Assembly: GCF_030819275.1 (NCBI RefSeq) | Contig: NZ_JAUTBL010000002.1 | Coordinates: 250,501-314,500 of the forward strand | Source: Agrobacterium larrymoorei | GTDB taxonomy: Bacteria > Pseudomonadota > Alphaproteobacteria > Rhizobiales > Rhizobiaceae | Length of the DNA stretch: 64,000 bases | Reading direction: 5' to 3' | In this document: positions 20,674-30,211 of the stretch, in pieces | How the letters are laid out: every line of letters begins with the position of its first letter | Position numbering within the stretch: position 1 is the stretch's first letter | The notes under the pieces: model-generated | Seen by the model: the letters and a program-made list of their open reading frames with translations, nothing else | Database searches by the model: none | What the model was told of the DNA's origin: nothing | Translations under genes and position numbers: made by a program

Positions 20674-20693
20674 GAGGCGCGTGATCGCGCCTC
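20674..20693 (+). terminator. GC-rich hairpin after the NifU-like gene
   Basis: Perfect 8-bp stem GAGGCGCG / CGCGCCTC with a TGAT loop, 36 bases after the stop. No U-tract follows, so it may stabilise the 3' end rather than terminate transcription alone. Confidence 0.4.
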
Positions 20694-20776
20694 AAGTCTT
20701 GAGCGGCTTTCTCACGAGCGCTCATCGTCTCGCTCCTTCCTCCTGCTGAGCACATGCGTAAGGTCCAGCTTTTCAG

Positions 20777-21445
20777 ATGATCATCCTTTCCATCGATACA
20801 TCCGGCGTGGATTGCTCGGCCTGCGTTTACGACAGCGCAAGCGATAGTGTCCTTGGGGAGGTCACGGAGAATATCGGCAAGGGTCATGCCGAGTTGCTGA
20901 TGGGCATCATCGACGGAGCACTGGTGCAGGCAGGTCTTATCCTCGATGCGATTGAACGTCTCGCCGTCACCATCGGCCCCGGTTCCTTCACCGGTATCAG
21001 AGTAGGTGTCGCTGCCGCGCGTGGCTTTGCGCTCTCGCTCGGTGTCGAGGCCGTAGGGGTTACGACGCTTGAGGCTCTTGCCGCCCATCACCTGCGGCAC
21101 CAGCCCGGCCAGCCTGTCGCCGTCGGCCTTGATGCCAAGCGTGACGAATGCTATCTGCAAATCTTCGCGGCCGATGGCGCGCCTCTGACGGACGCCGCTT
21201 TGGTGTCTCTCGATGAGGCCAGGCAATCGCTTGCCGGTTTCGACGGCGCGATCGTGGGCTCCGCAGCACCTCTCTTCGCTGGCGAAGAAACGGGATCGGG
21301 TCCGGACCATTTTCCGATCGCCACCGTCGCGCGTGTCGCTGCGACGAAACCCGCGCATCAGCCCAAGCCCGCGCCGCTCTACCTGCGTGGCCCGGATGCG
21401 CGGCCGCAATCCGGCTTCGCATTGGAGCGTCTGTCGCCCGCCTGA
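20777..21445 (+). CDS. tsaB: tRNA threonylcarbamoyladenosine biosynthesis protein TsaB
   Basis: ASKHA-fold partner of TsaD in forming N6-threonylcarbamoyladenosine at position 37 of ANN-decoding tRNAs. The N terminus ILSIDTSGVDCSACVYD and the signature TIGPGSFTGIRVGVAAARGF are diagnostic. 222 aa. It is followed by rimI, the common tsaB-rimI pairing. Another t6A37-region enzyme gene, miaB, is in the same cluster. Confidence 0.95.
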   Translation: MIILSIDTSGVDCSACVYDSASDSVLGEVTENIGKGHAELLMGIIDGALVQAGLILDAIERLAVTIGPGSFTGIRVGVAAARGFALSLGVEAVGVTTLEALAAHHLRHQPGQPVAVGLDAKRDECYLQIFAADGAPLTDAALVSLDEARQSLAGFDGAIVGSAAPLFAGEETGSGPDHFPIATVARVAATKPAHQPKPAPLYLRGPDARPQSGFALERLSPA

Positions 21446-21461
21446 GAGAGTGCCGTTTTCT

Positions 21462-21502
21462 CTGTCGAAAATCGATTTCGATTTGCCGACCGATGCTGTA
21501 GC
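21462..21502. repeat. Partial copy of dispersed repeat family B
   Basis: The reverse complement of this stretch begins CTACAGCATCGG and continues through AAATCGATTTTC, matching the first third of the longer element at 44364-44467. It lies between tsaB and rimI. Confidence 0.5.
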
Positions 21503-21534
21503 CATCTTGCATTCACGGTGGATGATTCCCTGCA

Positions 21535-22029
21535 ATGTTCGACGACTATCTGAGCTGGAAACCCTTTTTCGAAATCGTGCCGATGGCGCATGGTGACTGC
21601 GCCGATATCGCCGAGCTTCACACGTCTCGCTTCCCGCAAGCTTGGAGTGAAGGCGAGTTTTCGAGCCTTCTGTCGCAGAACAGCGTCTTCGGCGCGGTCG
21701 CTCGCCAGACCAACGCGTTCTTCAGCCAGCCGCTCGGTGGCTTTGTGTTGTCGCGCGAGGCGGGCGGAGAGGCTGAAATTCTGACCGTCGCGGTGAGTGA
21801 AAAATTTGCCGGTGCCGGTCTTGGCTGGCGTTTGATGCAGGCCGCCATGCGGGAAGCGGAGATGCGCGGTGCCGAAACGATGTTTCTGGAGGTGGATGGC
21901 GGAAATGGTCCGGCAGTGCATCTCTACCGCAAGCTTGGCTTCAAGACGGTTGCGGAGCGCAAGGCCTATTACACCGCCAAAGATGGGACGAAATCCACAG
22001 CGCTTGTCATGCGGCGCGATCTTCGATAG
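21535..22029 (+). CDS. rimI: Ribosomal-protein-alanine N-acetyltransferase RimI-like
   Basis: GNAT-family N-acetyltransferase of 164 aa. The acetyl-CoA loop is VSEKFAGAGLGWRLMQAAM and the C-terminal GNGPAVHLYRKLGFKTVAERKAYY matches RimI. In E. coli RimI acetylates the N terminus of ribosomal protein S18. Assignment to RimI rather than a generic GNAT rests on the tsaB neighbour and the C-terminal motif. Confidence 0.87.
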   Translation: MFDDYLSWKPFFEIVPMAHGDCADIAELHTSRFPQAWSEGEFSSLLSQNSVFGAVARQTNAFFSQPLGGFVLSREAGGEAEILTVAVSEKFAGAGLGWRLMQAAMREAEMRGAETMFLEVDGGNGPAVHLYRKLGFKTVAERKAYYTAKDGTKSTALVMRRDLR

Positions 22030-22098
22030 TTCCGATAATACTAAGACTCTATGCCGCCACTCTGGTGGACCAACGACGCATCTGAAGGCCTGATTATC

Positions 22099-22527
22099 GT
22101 GGTAGACCTTTCGAAAACCCTGGAAGACATCTGTGCGGAGCGCGGTATGCGCATGACCGACCAGCGGCGCGTCATCGCCCGCGTTCTTCAGGAATCGGAA
22201 GACCATCCGGACGTCGAGGAGCTTTATCGCCGCTCTTCCGCCGTCGATCCGAAGATTTCGATCTCCACGGTCTATCGCACGGTCAAGCTCTTCGAAGATG
22301 CGGGCATTATCGAACGGCATGATTTTCGCGATGGCCGTTCGCGCTACGAGACCGTGCCGGAAGAGCACCACGATCATCTGATCGACCTGAAGAATGGCGT
22401 TGTCATCGAATTCCGCTCCGCCGAGATCGAGGCGCTGCAGGAAAAGATCGCCCGCGAACATGGCTTCAAGCTCGTCGATCACCGGCTGGAACTCTACGGC
22501 GTCCCGCTGAAACCGGAAGAGCGGTGA
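22099..22527 (+). CDS. mur: Fur-family metal regulator (Mur type)
   Basis: Winged-helix metal-responsive repressor. In Rhizobiaceae the Fur orthologue at this position mostly senses manganese (Mur) and represses Mn transport, while iron control passes to RirA and Irr. Visible: DNA-binding helix region ISISTVYRTVKLFEDAGII, then the metal-site motif EEHHDHLIDL. The CxxC structural zinc sites of E. coli Fur are absent, as in rhizobial Mur. I choose GTG 22099 (VVDLSKTLEDICAERG) with GAAGG upstream; ATG 22051 would add 16 unlikely residues. Confidence 0.88.
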   Translation: MVDLSKTLEDICAERGMRMTDQRRVIARVLQESEDHPDVEELYRRSSAVDPKISISTVYRTVKLFEDAGIIERHDFRDGRSRYETVPEEHHDHLIDLKNGVVIEFRSAEIEALQEKIAREHGFKLVDHRLELYGVPLKPEER

Positions 22528-22561
22528 GGCAACAATCCATGGCCACGGAGCGAATGCGGCG

Positions 22562-23362
22562 ATGACGTGGCTTCGGATGGCCTATACGGTCTTCATTCTC
22601 TCCATCGTCACCATCGTGCTGTTGCCACTGCAAGTCCTTGGACTCTGGCTCGATTTGCCGATCCGCCGGAGGATACCGCGTCTTTGGCACAGGGTCGCTT
22701 GTCAGTCGCTCGGCATCAAGGTCCATGTGCATGGTGGGCTGGAGACCGAGAGGCCTCTGCTTCTGATTTCCAACCATGTGTCGTGGAAGGACATATTGGT
22801 TCTGGGTAGCGTGGCGGATGTCGCCTTCATTGCGAAGACCGAAGTGCGCGACTGGCCGATATTCGGCAAGCTGGCGCGTTTGCAGAAAACCGTCTTCATC
22901 ACCCGAGAGCAGAAGCGCAGCGCTGGCGCGCAGGTAAACGAGATTGCCGAAAGGCTGGCGGGTGGTGAGATCATCGTGCTGTTCCCCGAAGGCACGACGT
23001 CCGATGGCAACCGGCTTCTGCCGGTCAAGTCATCGCTGTTCGGCGCAGCGTCGACTGCTGCCGAGCAGGTTCCCAGTCAGCTCGTCCATGTCCAGCCGGT
23101 CGCGATCGCCTATACCGGCATCCAGGGCATGGCGATGGGGCGTTACCACAGGCCGGTGGCCGCCTGGCCTGGGAGCATCGGCCTGTTGCCGTCGCTGGTC
23201 GGGCTGGTGAAGGCCGGCGCAATCGAGGTTGACGTCACCTTTGGGGAGGCGATCCCCTTCCGCAAGGGCGACAATCGAAAGGCGCTGAGCGTCGAAGCGA
23301 CCACGGCACTGCGCACCATGTTGAATTTCAGCCTGCGCGGCGGATGGCGAAAGTCGAGATAG
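22562..23362 (+). CDS. olsA: Lyso-ornithine lipid O-acyltransferase OlsA (PlsC family)
   Basis: Membrane-bound 1-acylglycerol-phosphate acyltransferase-family enzyme. The HX4D catalytic motif is NHVSWKD and the substrate loop FPEGTTSDG follows; an N-terminal hydrophobic segment spans about residues 6-28. In S. meliloti the gene at this place adds the second acyl chain to lyso-ornithine lipid made by OlsB. A general PlsC role cannot be excluded from sequence alone. 266 aa, 34 bases after mur. Confidence 0.82.
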   Translation: MTWLRMAYTVFILSIVTIVLLPLQVLGLWLDLPIRRRIPRLWHRVACQSLGIKVHVHGGLETERPLLLISNHVSWKDILVLGSVADVAFIAKTEVRDWPIFGKLARLQKTVFITREQKRSAGAQVNEIAERLAGGEIIVLFPEGTTSDGNRLLPVKSSLFGAASTAAEQVPSQLVHVQPVAIAYTGIQGMAMGRYHRPVAAWPGSIGLLPSLVGLVKAGAIEVDVTFGEAIPFRKGDNRKALSVEATTALRTMLNFSLRGGWRKSR

Positions 23363-23419
23363 CCCGGATTTCCGCATTTTTCTGTTTAACTGGTGGCCGA
23401 AAATCATTAGATACGCGCC

Positions 23420-24817
<1,398 letters not shown>

Positions 24818-24864
24818 AGTTAGAGTTGGGAACCGGAACTGACCTCGGACAGGAGCCTGACCGC

Positions 24865-25923
24865 TTGAACGCACACGAATTGGTCTCACCTTCATCGCGC
24901 CAGCCACGCTCACCCGCGACCGACGCCAATCACTTCGTCCTCACGTTCGAGAATAACAGAATAGCCGGAGAGCTATTCGGTCAGTTCGATCAAAACCTGA
25001 AATTGCTGGAGCAGCGGCTCAAGATCGATGCCCGCCCACGCGGCAATTCGGTGGCGATTACGGGCGATGTGGTGGCCACCAACCAGGCCCGCCGCGCGCT
25101 GGATTTCCTCTATGAACGCCTGCTGAAGGGCGGCACCGCCGAACTTTCCGATGTCGAGGGTGCGATCCGCATGGCGGTCGCAGCAGACGATCAGTTGACC
25201 CTGCCGACGATGGAGCGCAAAGCCAAGGTGTCGATGGCCCAGATTTCTACCCGCAAGAAAACCATTGCCGCCCGCACGCCGACACAGGATGTCTATATGC
25301 GGGCGTTGGAACAGTCGGAGCTTGTCTTCGGTGTCGGACCAGCCGGTACGGGTAAGACCTATCTGGCCGTTGCCCATGCCGCCCAGCTTCTGGAGCGTGG
25401 CGCGGTGGATCGCATCGTTCTCTCTCGTCCTGCCGTCGAAGCGGGAGAGCGTCTGGGCTTCCTGCCAGGCGACATGAAGGAAAAGGTCGATCCCTACCTT
25501 CGTCCGCTTTATGATGCGCTCTATGACATGATGCCGGGCGACAAGGTGGAGCGGGCCATCCAGGCCGGCGTCATCGAAATCGCACCGCTCGCATTCATGC
25601 GTGGTCGCACACTGGCAAACGCCGCCGTCATTCTCGACGAGGCGCAGAACACCACGACCATGCAGATGAAGATGTTCCTGACCCGTCTGGGCGAGAACGG
25701 CCGCATGATCGTGACGGGCGACCCGAGCCAGGTCGACCTTCCGCGTGGCGTCAAATCCGGTCTGGTCGAGGCCTTGCAGATCCTTGGCGACGTCGAAGGC
25801 GTCTCCGTGGTTCGCTTCAAGGATGTCGACGTTGTGCGTCACCCGATGGTGGCGCGTATCGTCAAGGCTTACGAATCCCATACGGCTGTGCCGGATGAGA
25901 GCTTGCCGAGACAAGGTTACTAA
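24865..25923 (+). CDS. phoH: PhoH-family ATPase
   Basis: Cytoplasmic PhoH-like P-loop protein, likely an RNA-associated ATPase or helicase working with YbeY. Walker A is VGPAGTGKTYLAVA and Walker B is NAAVILDEAQN. An N-terminal KH-like region covers about residues 40-110. I choose TTG 24865 because AGGAG lies 9 bases upstream; a TTG at 24826 would give 13 more residues overlapping the miaB 3' flank. About 352 aa. Adjacent to ybeY as in most bacteria. Confidence 0.94.
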   Translation: MNAHELVSPSSRQPRSPATDANHFVLTFENNRIAGELFGQFDQNLKLLEQRLKIDARPRGNSVAITGDVVATNQARRALDFLYERLLKGGTAELSDVEGAIRMAVAADDQLTLPTMERKAKVSMAQISTRKKTIAARTPTQDVYMRALEQSELVFGVGPAGTGKTYLAVAHAAQLLERGAVDRIVLSRPAVEAGERLGFLPGDMKEKVDPYLRPLYDALYDMMPGDKVERAIQAGVIEIAPLAFMRGRTLANAAVILDEAQNTTTMQMKMFLTRLGENGRMIVTGDPSQVDLPRGVKSGLVEALQILGDVEGVSVVRFKDVDVVRHPMVARIVKAYESHTAVPDESLPRQGY

Positions 25924-25934
25924 AAGCCGAGACG

Positions 25935-26441
25935 ATGACGGTTCTGGATATTCAAATCTCTGTCGAGGCCGATGACTGGCCCTCGGAGGAAGAGCTTTTT
26001 GCCTTCAGCACGAAAGTGCTGGAGGCCACTGTTTCCTATCTGAAAGAAGAAGAGCAGCAGCCGTTCCCTGCCATGCCGGTGGAAGTGTCGCTGGTTTTTA
26101 CCGATGACGCCGCCATCAAGGAAATAAATGCGCAATGGCGTAATAAGGATAAGGCGACGAATGTCCTGTCTTTTCCGGCCTTTCCGCTGGAGCCGGGCGG
26201 CATGCCGGGCCCGATGCTTGGCGATATCGTCATCGCACATGAAACTGTCATGCGCGAAGCCTTTGATCTCGAGAAGAGTTTCGAGGATCATTTGACCCAT
26301 CTGCTGGTGCATGGATGTCTGCATCTTTTCGGTTATGACCACATGGAAACCGAAGAGGCGGAAGAAATGGAGGGGCTTGAGACTCGCATTTTGGCGACTC
26401 TTGGCCTATCTGATCCCTATGCGGGTCAGGACCCGCTTTGA
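25935..26441 (+). CDS. ybeY: Endoribonuclease YbeY
   Basis: Zinc-dependent endoribonuclease needed for 16S rRNA 3'-end maturation and 70S quality control. The zinc-binding motif HGCLHLFGYDH (three histidines) is intact. 168 aa. It follows phoH by 11 bases and its stop overlaps the possible TTG start of the next gene. Confidence 0.96.
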   Translation: MTVLDIQISVEADDWPSEEELFAFSTKVLEATVSYLKEEEQQPFPAMPVEVSLVFTDDAAIKEINAQWRNKDKATNVLSFPAFPLEPGGMPGPMLGDIVIAHETVMREAFDLEKSFEDHLTHLLVHGCLHLFGYDHMETEEAEEMEGLETRILATLGLSDPYAGQDPL

Positions 26442-26458
26442 TCGAACTGTTTGGGACA

Positions 26459-27595
26459 ATGAACGAACATTCTGCAAGACCGCCCCAAGAGGGCAAGGAC
26501 GCCGGGGAACAATCCTCATCGGAGGAGGGCAGTAGTCCGTTACGTCAGGACTATCAAGCAAAGCCCCGCTCGACCATCTGGTCGAGAATTTCCCGGATCT
26601 TAAAGCCCTCGCAGGGCGAGCGTCTTCGTGAAGATCTGACCGACGCGCTGATGACCGATACTGATATCGGCGCCGCCTTCACGCCCGACGAGCGGGCGAT
26701 GCTCAACAATATTCTCCGCTTCAGAGAAGTCACGGTCGAGGACATCATGATCCCGCGCGTCGATATTGACGGGCTCGATCAGGAAACCACGATCGGTGAA
26801 GCGATGATCCGCTTCGAGGCGACGGGCCGCTCGCGTATGCCGGTCTATGACGAGACCCTCGACGATCCGAAGGGCATGATCCATATCCGTGATCTCTTGT
26901 CCTATGTGGGCAAGCAGGCGCGCAACAAGCGCCGTAGCGGCACGCGCGCGCCAGCCAATGGCGAGGCGAAGGCTCCGCGAACGCCGCGCGCCAACTTCGA
27001 TCTTGCGCGCGTCGATCTCGAGACGACGCTGGCCGAAGCCGGGATCATTCGTAAGATCCTGTTCGCGCCTCCCTCGATGCTCGCTTCGGATATGCTCAAA
27101 ACCATGCAGGCGCAGCGCACCCAGCTTGCGCTGATCATCGACGAATATGGCGGTACCGACGGACTTGTTTCCCACGAAGACATCGTGGAAATGCTCATCG
27201 GCGACATTGACGATGAGCACGACAAGGATGAGGCGATGTTCGTCCGTGTATCGTCGGATGTCCTGATCGCCGATGCCCGTATCGAACTGGGGGATCTCGC
27301 TCAGGCGCTCGGTCCGGATTTTGACGTTCGGGAACATGCTGAGGAAATCGATACGCTGGGCGGTCTCGTCTTCTTTGCGCTTGGCCGCATCCCTTCGAAG
27401 GGTGAGGTGGTGCGTGCGGTGCCGGGATTTGAGTTCCAAATTCTCGATGCCGATAATCGCCGCATCAAGCGCGTGCGCATCCTTCGCGACGAGTCCTCCA
27501 CCGGCGAGGATGATCAAGCACCCGCGCCCGTCGTAACCAGCGAGATGATCGCGCTTCCTGCTCCATCCGATACCACGGACAAGGCTACGGTTTGA
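26459..27595 (+). CDS. CorC/HlyC-family CBS-domain protein
   Basis: Two tandem CBS domains (starting with VEDIMIPRVDIDGLD near residue 95) are followed by a CorC_HlyC C-terminal domain (AEEIDTLGGLVFFALGRIPS). There are no membrane segments, so this is the soluble CorC/TlyC form implicated in magnesium/cobalt homeostasis. A basic insert rich in R, K and A (about residues 155-180) interrupts the CBS region. ATG 26459 and an overlapping TTG at 26438 are both possible starts. It sits in the classic phoH-ybeY-corC-lnt order. Confidence 0.9.
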   Translation: MNEHSARPPQEGKDAGEQSSSEEGSSPLRQDYQAKPRSTIWSRISRILKPSQGERLREDLTDALMTDTDIGAAFTPDERAMLNNILRFREVTVEDIMIPRVDIDGLDQETTIGEAMIRFEATGRSRMPVYDETLDDPKGMIHIRDLLSYVGKQARNKRRSGTRAPANGEAKAPRTPRANFDLARVDLETTLAEAGIIRKILFAPPSMLASDMLKTMQAQRTQLALIIDEYGGTDGLVSHEDIVEMLIGDIDDEHDKDEAMFVRVSSDVLIADARIELGDLAQALGPDFDVREHAEEIDTLGGLVFFALGRIPSKGEVVRAVPGFEFQILDADNRRIKRVRILRDESSTGEDDQAPAPVVTSEMIALPAPSDTTDKATV

Positions 27596-27604
27596 CGGCT
27601 TGCG

Positions 27605-27636
27605 TCCCGGGCATCAGGGTCCGGGATTCTTATTTT
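27605..27636 (+). terminator. Intrinsic terminator after corC-like gene
   Basis: Stem TCCCGG / CCGGGA around a 10-base loop, followed by TTCTTATTTT. It would end the miaB-to-corC transcript. Confidence 0.65.
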
Positions 27637-27884
27637 CCAACAACCGAATAGATGAGACCGCTGCAATTCGCGGATTGCACAGACACGCCACCGCTGTCCT
27701 GTGGACGTTCGATTTTTTTTACAGTAAGTCGGAAGAGCATGCCGCATAACTATTCAGCGTTCGGCAGCCGAAACACGATCAGTGGTCTCTCCGACCGCGC
27801 GCGTTTCGAAGGCAAGTCACGTTCTGGTATCCGCTTTCCGGTTTCGCGTTGCTGAACGGTGCCCCTCAAGGAGATTGATACTGT

Positions 27885-29477
27885 ATGGAGCGGCTCGCGG
27901 GCACGATCATGTTGAGCGGTGGCTTCAGCCGCGTTCTCATTGCATTTCTGGCCGGCGCCATCGGTGCGCTCGCCCTGCCACCGATCGGTTTCTTCGCCAG
28001 CCTCTTCGTCTCCTTTACCCTTCTGGTCTGGCTGATTGACGGCACCACGGGAAGCCCCGATGGTGGCAGCGTGTCTCGCGCCTTCAGAGCGTTTCTGCTC
28101 GGCTGGATTTTTGGCTTTGGCTATTTCGTTGCGGGCCTATGGTGGCTCGGAAATGCGCTACTTCTGGAGGCTGACGAGTTTGCCTGGGCTTTGCCGCTTG
28201 CAATCCTCGGGCTGCCCGCCTTTCTCGCGCTCTTCTACGGTCTTGCCGTGATGCTCGCCAATAGCCTCTGGTCGGACGGCTGGGGCAGGCTTGCGGCTCT
28301 TGCCGCGGCTTTTGGACTGGTGGAATGGTTGCGCAGCTTCGTTGCCACCGGCTTTCCCTGGAACGCTATCGGCTACGGGATGATGCCGGTTCCGTTGATG
28401 ATGCAGAGTTCCAACCTGATCGGCATCTTCGGCATGTCGATGCTGGCGGTCTTCGTTTTTTCCAGCCCCGCCCTTTTGGGAACCCGTCGTGGCATGGTGC
28501 CGGGCCTCACTCTCGCGGTCCTGCTGCTGGCAGGCCATCTCGGTTACGGCTTTTATCGTCAGCATCAGCCACTGTCGGAGCCAGCCCCGGACGCGGTCAC
28601 GGTGCGCATCGTTCAGCCGGGTATCGACCAGTCCCGCAAAATGCTGAATGCCGATCGGGCGGAGATCTTTCAGGAGCATCTTCGCCTCTCGGCGCTCCCG
28701 CCAACGCCCGGCAAGAAGCGGCCCGACATCATTGTCTGGCCGGAGACCTCCGTTCCCTTCATCCTGACACAGAACCCGGACGCGCTGGAGGAAATCGCCA
28801 AGACGCTGGAGGACGGTCAGATCTTGCTGACTGGAGCGGTGCGCATGGAGGATGCGGGAGCAGGGCATCCGCCGCGCTATTACAACTCCGTCTATGCCGT
28901 AGACAGTGAGGGCCATATCATTGGCGCCACCGACAAGGTGCATCTCGTGCCGTTTGGCGAGTATGTGCCCTTCGAAGACATACTGCGCCGCTTCGATATC
29001 GAGAATATCGTCAACCTGCCTGGCGGTTTCTCGCCGGCGGCAAGCCGGACACCCATCATTCTTCCATCCGGCAAAAAGCTTTATTCCTTCATCTGCTACG
29101 AAATCATCTTCCCCGATGAAGTACCGGCCGACATCGCCTCGTCCGAGGCGATCCTGAATGTCACCAATGACGGCTGGTTTGGCGATACCCCAGGTCCCTA
29201 TCAGCACTTCCAGCAGGCACGTGTGCGCGCTGTGGAAACCGGCTTGCCGGTGATTCGAGCAGCCAACACTGGCATTTCCGCCATCATTGATCCGTTAGGT
29301 GGTATCGAGGCTGGTCTTGACTATGGTCAAAAGGGTATAATCGACGCCACTTTAAGTAGTACGGCAACGGACGCGCTCAGCGGCAATGCCCGTAAAACGA
29401 ACTTTTGGTTGTTGTTTATAACAATGTTGATCGTGGCGCTGTTTTCTCGGTATGGTTTAGTCAGCCGCAAGAATTGA
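27885..29477 (+). CDS. lnt: Apolipoprotein N-acyltransferase
   Basis: Inner-membrane enzyme that N-acylates the lipoprotein cysteine after LspA cleavage. An N-terminal half of about six to seven hydrophobic segments precedes a periplasmic carbon-nitrogen hydrolase domain with the catalytic triad: Glu in WPETSVPF, Lys in DKVHLVPFGEYVP and Cys in FICYEIIFPDE. A last hydrophobic segment lies at the C terminus. 530 aa. AAGGAG lies upstream of ATG 27885. About 290 bases separate it from the previous operon, so it probably has its own promoter. Confidence 0.96.
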   Translation: MERLAGTIMLSGGFSRVLIAFLAGAIGALALPPIGFFASLFVSFTLLVWLIDGTTGSPDGGSVSRAFRAFLLGWIFGFGYFVAGLWWLGNALLLEADEFAWALPLAILGLPAFLALFYGLAVMLANSLWSDGWGRLAALAAAFGLVEWLRSFVATGFPWNAIGYGMMPVPLMMQSSNLIGIFGMSMLAVFVFSSPALLGTRRGMVPGLTLAVLLLAGHLGYGFYRQHQPLSEPAPDAVTVRIVQPGIDQSRKMLNADRAEIFQEHLRLSALPPTPGKKRPDIIVWPETSVPFILTQNPDALEEIAKTLEDGQILLTGAVRMEDAGAGHPPRYYNSVYAVDSEGHIIGATDKVHLVPFGEYVPFEDILRRFDIENIVNLPGGFSPAASRTPIILPSGKKLYSFICYEIIFPDEVPADIASSEAILNVTNDGWFGDTPGPYQHFQQARVRAVETGLPVIRAANTGISAIIDPLGGIEAGLDYGQKGIIDATLSSTATDALSGNARKTNFWLLFITMLIVALFSRYGLVSRKN

Positions 29478-29617
29478 CCGAAAACCCCTGAAATTGCATA
29501 GTGCGATTGTAGGGTTGTACAACGCAAGTGATATGAAGGAATGTTGCACTGATCCGACCTCTACGGTTTTGCGTTAATGTGTAACAATCACCGACAACAG
29601 GATGTCAGGACTAACAT

Positions 29618-30037
29618 ATGACCGAAAATAAGAAGAAGCCGAACCCAATCGACATTCATGTCGGAAGCCGTATCCGGCTGCGCCGCACCATGCTGGGCAT
29701 GAGCCAGGAGAAGCTGGGTGAAAGCCTTGGAATTACCTTCCAGCAGATTCAGAAATATGAAAAGGGCACCAACCGCGTTGGCGCCAGCCGCCTTCAGAAC
29801 ATCTCCGCCATTCTGAACGTTCCGGTCTCTTTCTTCTTCGAAGATGCACCGGGCGCTGAGCCAGCCTCCGCTTCCGGCTCCGCCGAAGCGTCGAGCTCCA
29901 ACTATGTGGTGGATTTCCTCTCCTCGTCCGAGGGACTGCAGCTCAACCGCGCCTTCGTGAAGATCAACGATCCGAAGGTCCGCCGCCGCATCGTCGATCT
30001 GGTCAAGGCGCTGGCCGCTGAAGGCGACGCCGAGTAA
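29618..30037 (+). CDS. Cro/C1-type regulator (PraR/PhrR-like)
   Basis: 139-residue regulator with an N-terminal XRE helix-turn-helix (about residues 13-70: RLRRTMLGMSQEKLGESLG, FQQIQKYEKGTNR) and a C-terminal helical region. The sequence resembles PraR of Azorhizobium and Rhizobium leguminosarum, a repressor of quorum-sensing and biofilm genes, also called PhrR in Sinorhizobium. Position upstream of metK agrees with what I recall for rhizobia, but the symbol is not certain. AGGA precedes the ATG. Upstream palindromes suggest autoregulation. Confidence 0.85.
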   Translation: MTENKKKPNPIDIHVGSRIRLRRTMLGMSQEKLGESLGITFQQIQKYEKGTNRVGASRLQNISAILNVPVSFFFEDAPGAEPASASGSAEASSSNYVVDFLSSSEGLQLNRAFVKINDPKVRRRIVDLVKALAAEGDAE

Positions 30038-30068
30038 GCGACCTGCAATCGGTTTCAATACCCTCTTG

Positions 30069-30092
30069 AACGGCCTTTCGGGGCCGTTTTTT
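30069..30092 (+). terminator. Intrinsic terminator after the Cro/C1 regulator
   Basis: Stem AACGGCC / GGCCGTT, loop TTTCGG, then a run of T from 30087. It isolates the regulator transcript from metK. Confidence 0.85.
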
Positions 30093-30120
30093 GTTGCTGA
30101 ATTGCAGAAATGAAATTCCG

Positions 30121-30140
30121 ATATAAAGATATATTTATGT
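30121..30140 (+). promoter_or_regulatory. SahR-type operator upstream of metK
   Basis: ATATAAAGATATATTTATGT is a 20-bp imperfect palindrome (8 of 10 positions symmetric). It agrees with the motif I recall for SahR, an ArsR-type regulator of SAM-cycle genes in Proteobacteria that responds to S-adenosylhomocysteine. It lies 72 bases before the metK start. The regulator itself is not in this window. Confidence 0.6.
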
Positions 30141-30211
30141 CGTTCTGTCCTTGTTTTTTCCGATGAAATGAATAACAAACGCACAGACCTGTTCTTTGAG
30201 GGGAATCCCGC

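Noticed and set aside
27739..27855. Possible 38-codon gene before lnt
   Set aside because: No ribosome site, no recognisable sequence, and it lies in the probable lnt leader.
30093..30211. SAM-II or other SAM riboswitch before metK
   Set aside because: I could not form the conserved pseudoknot or motif; the palindrome fits a protein operator better.
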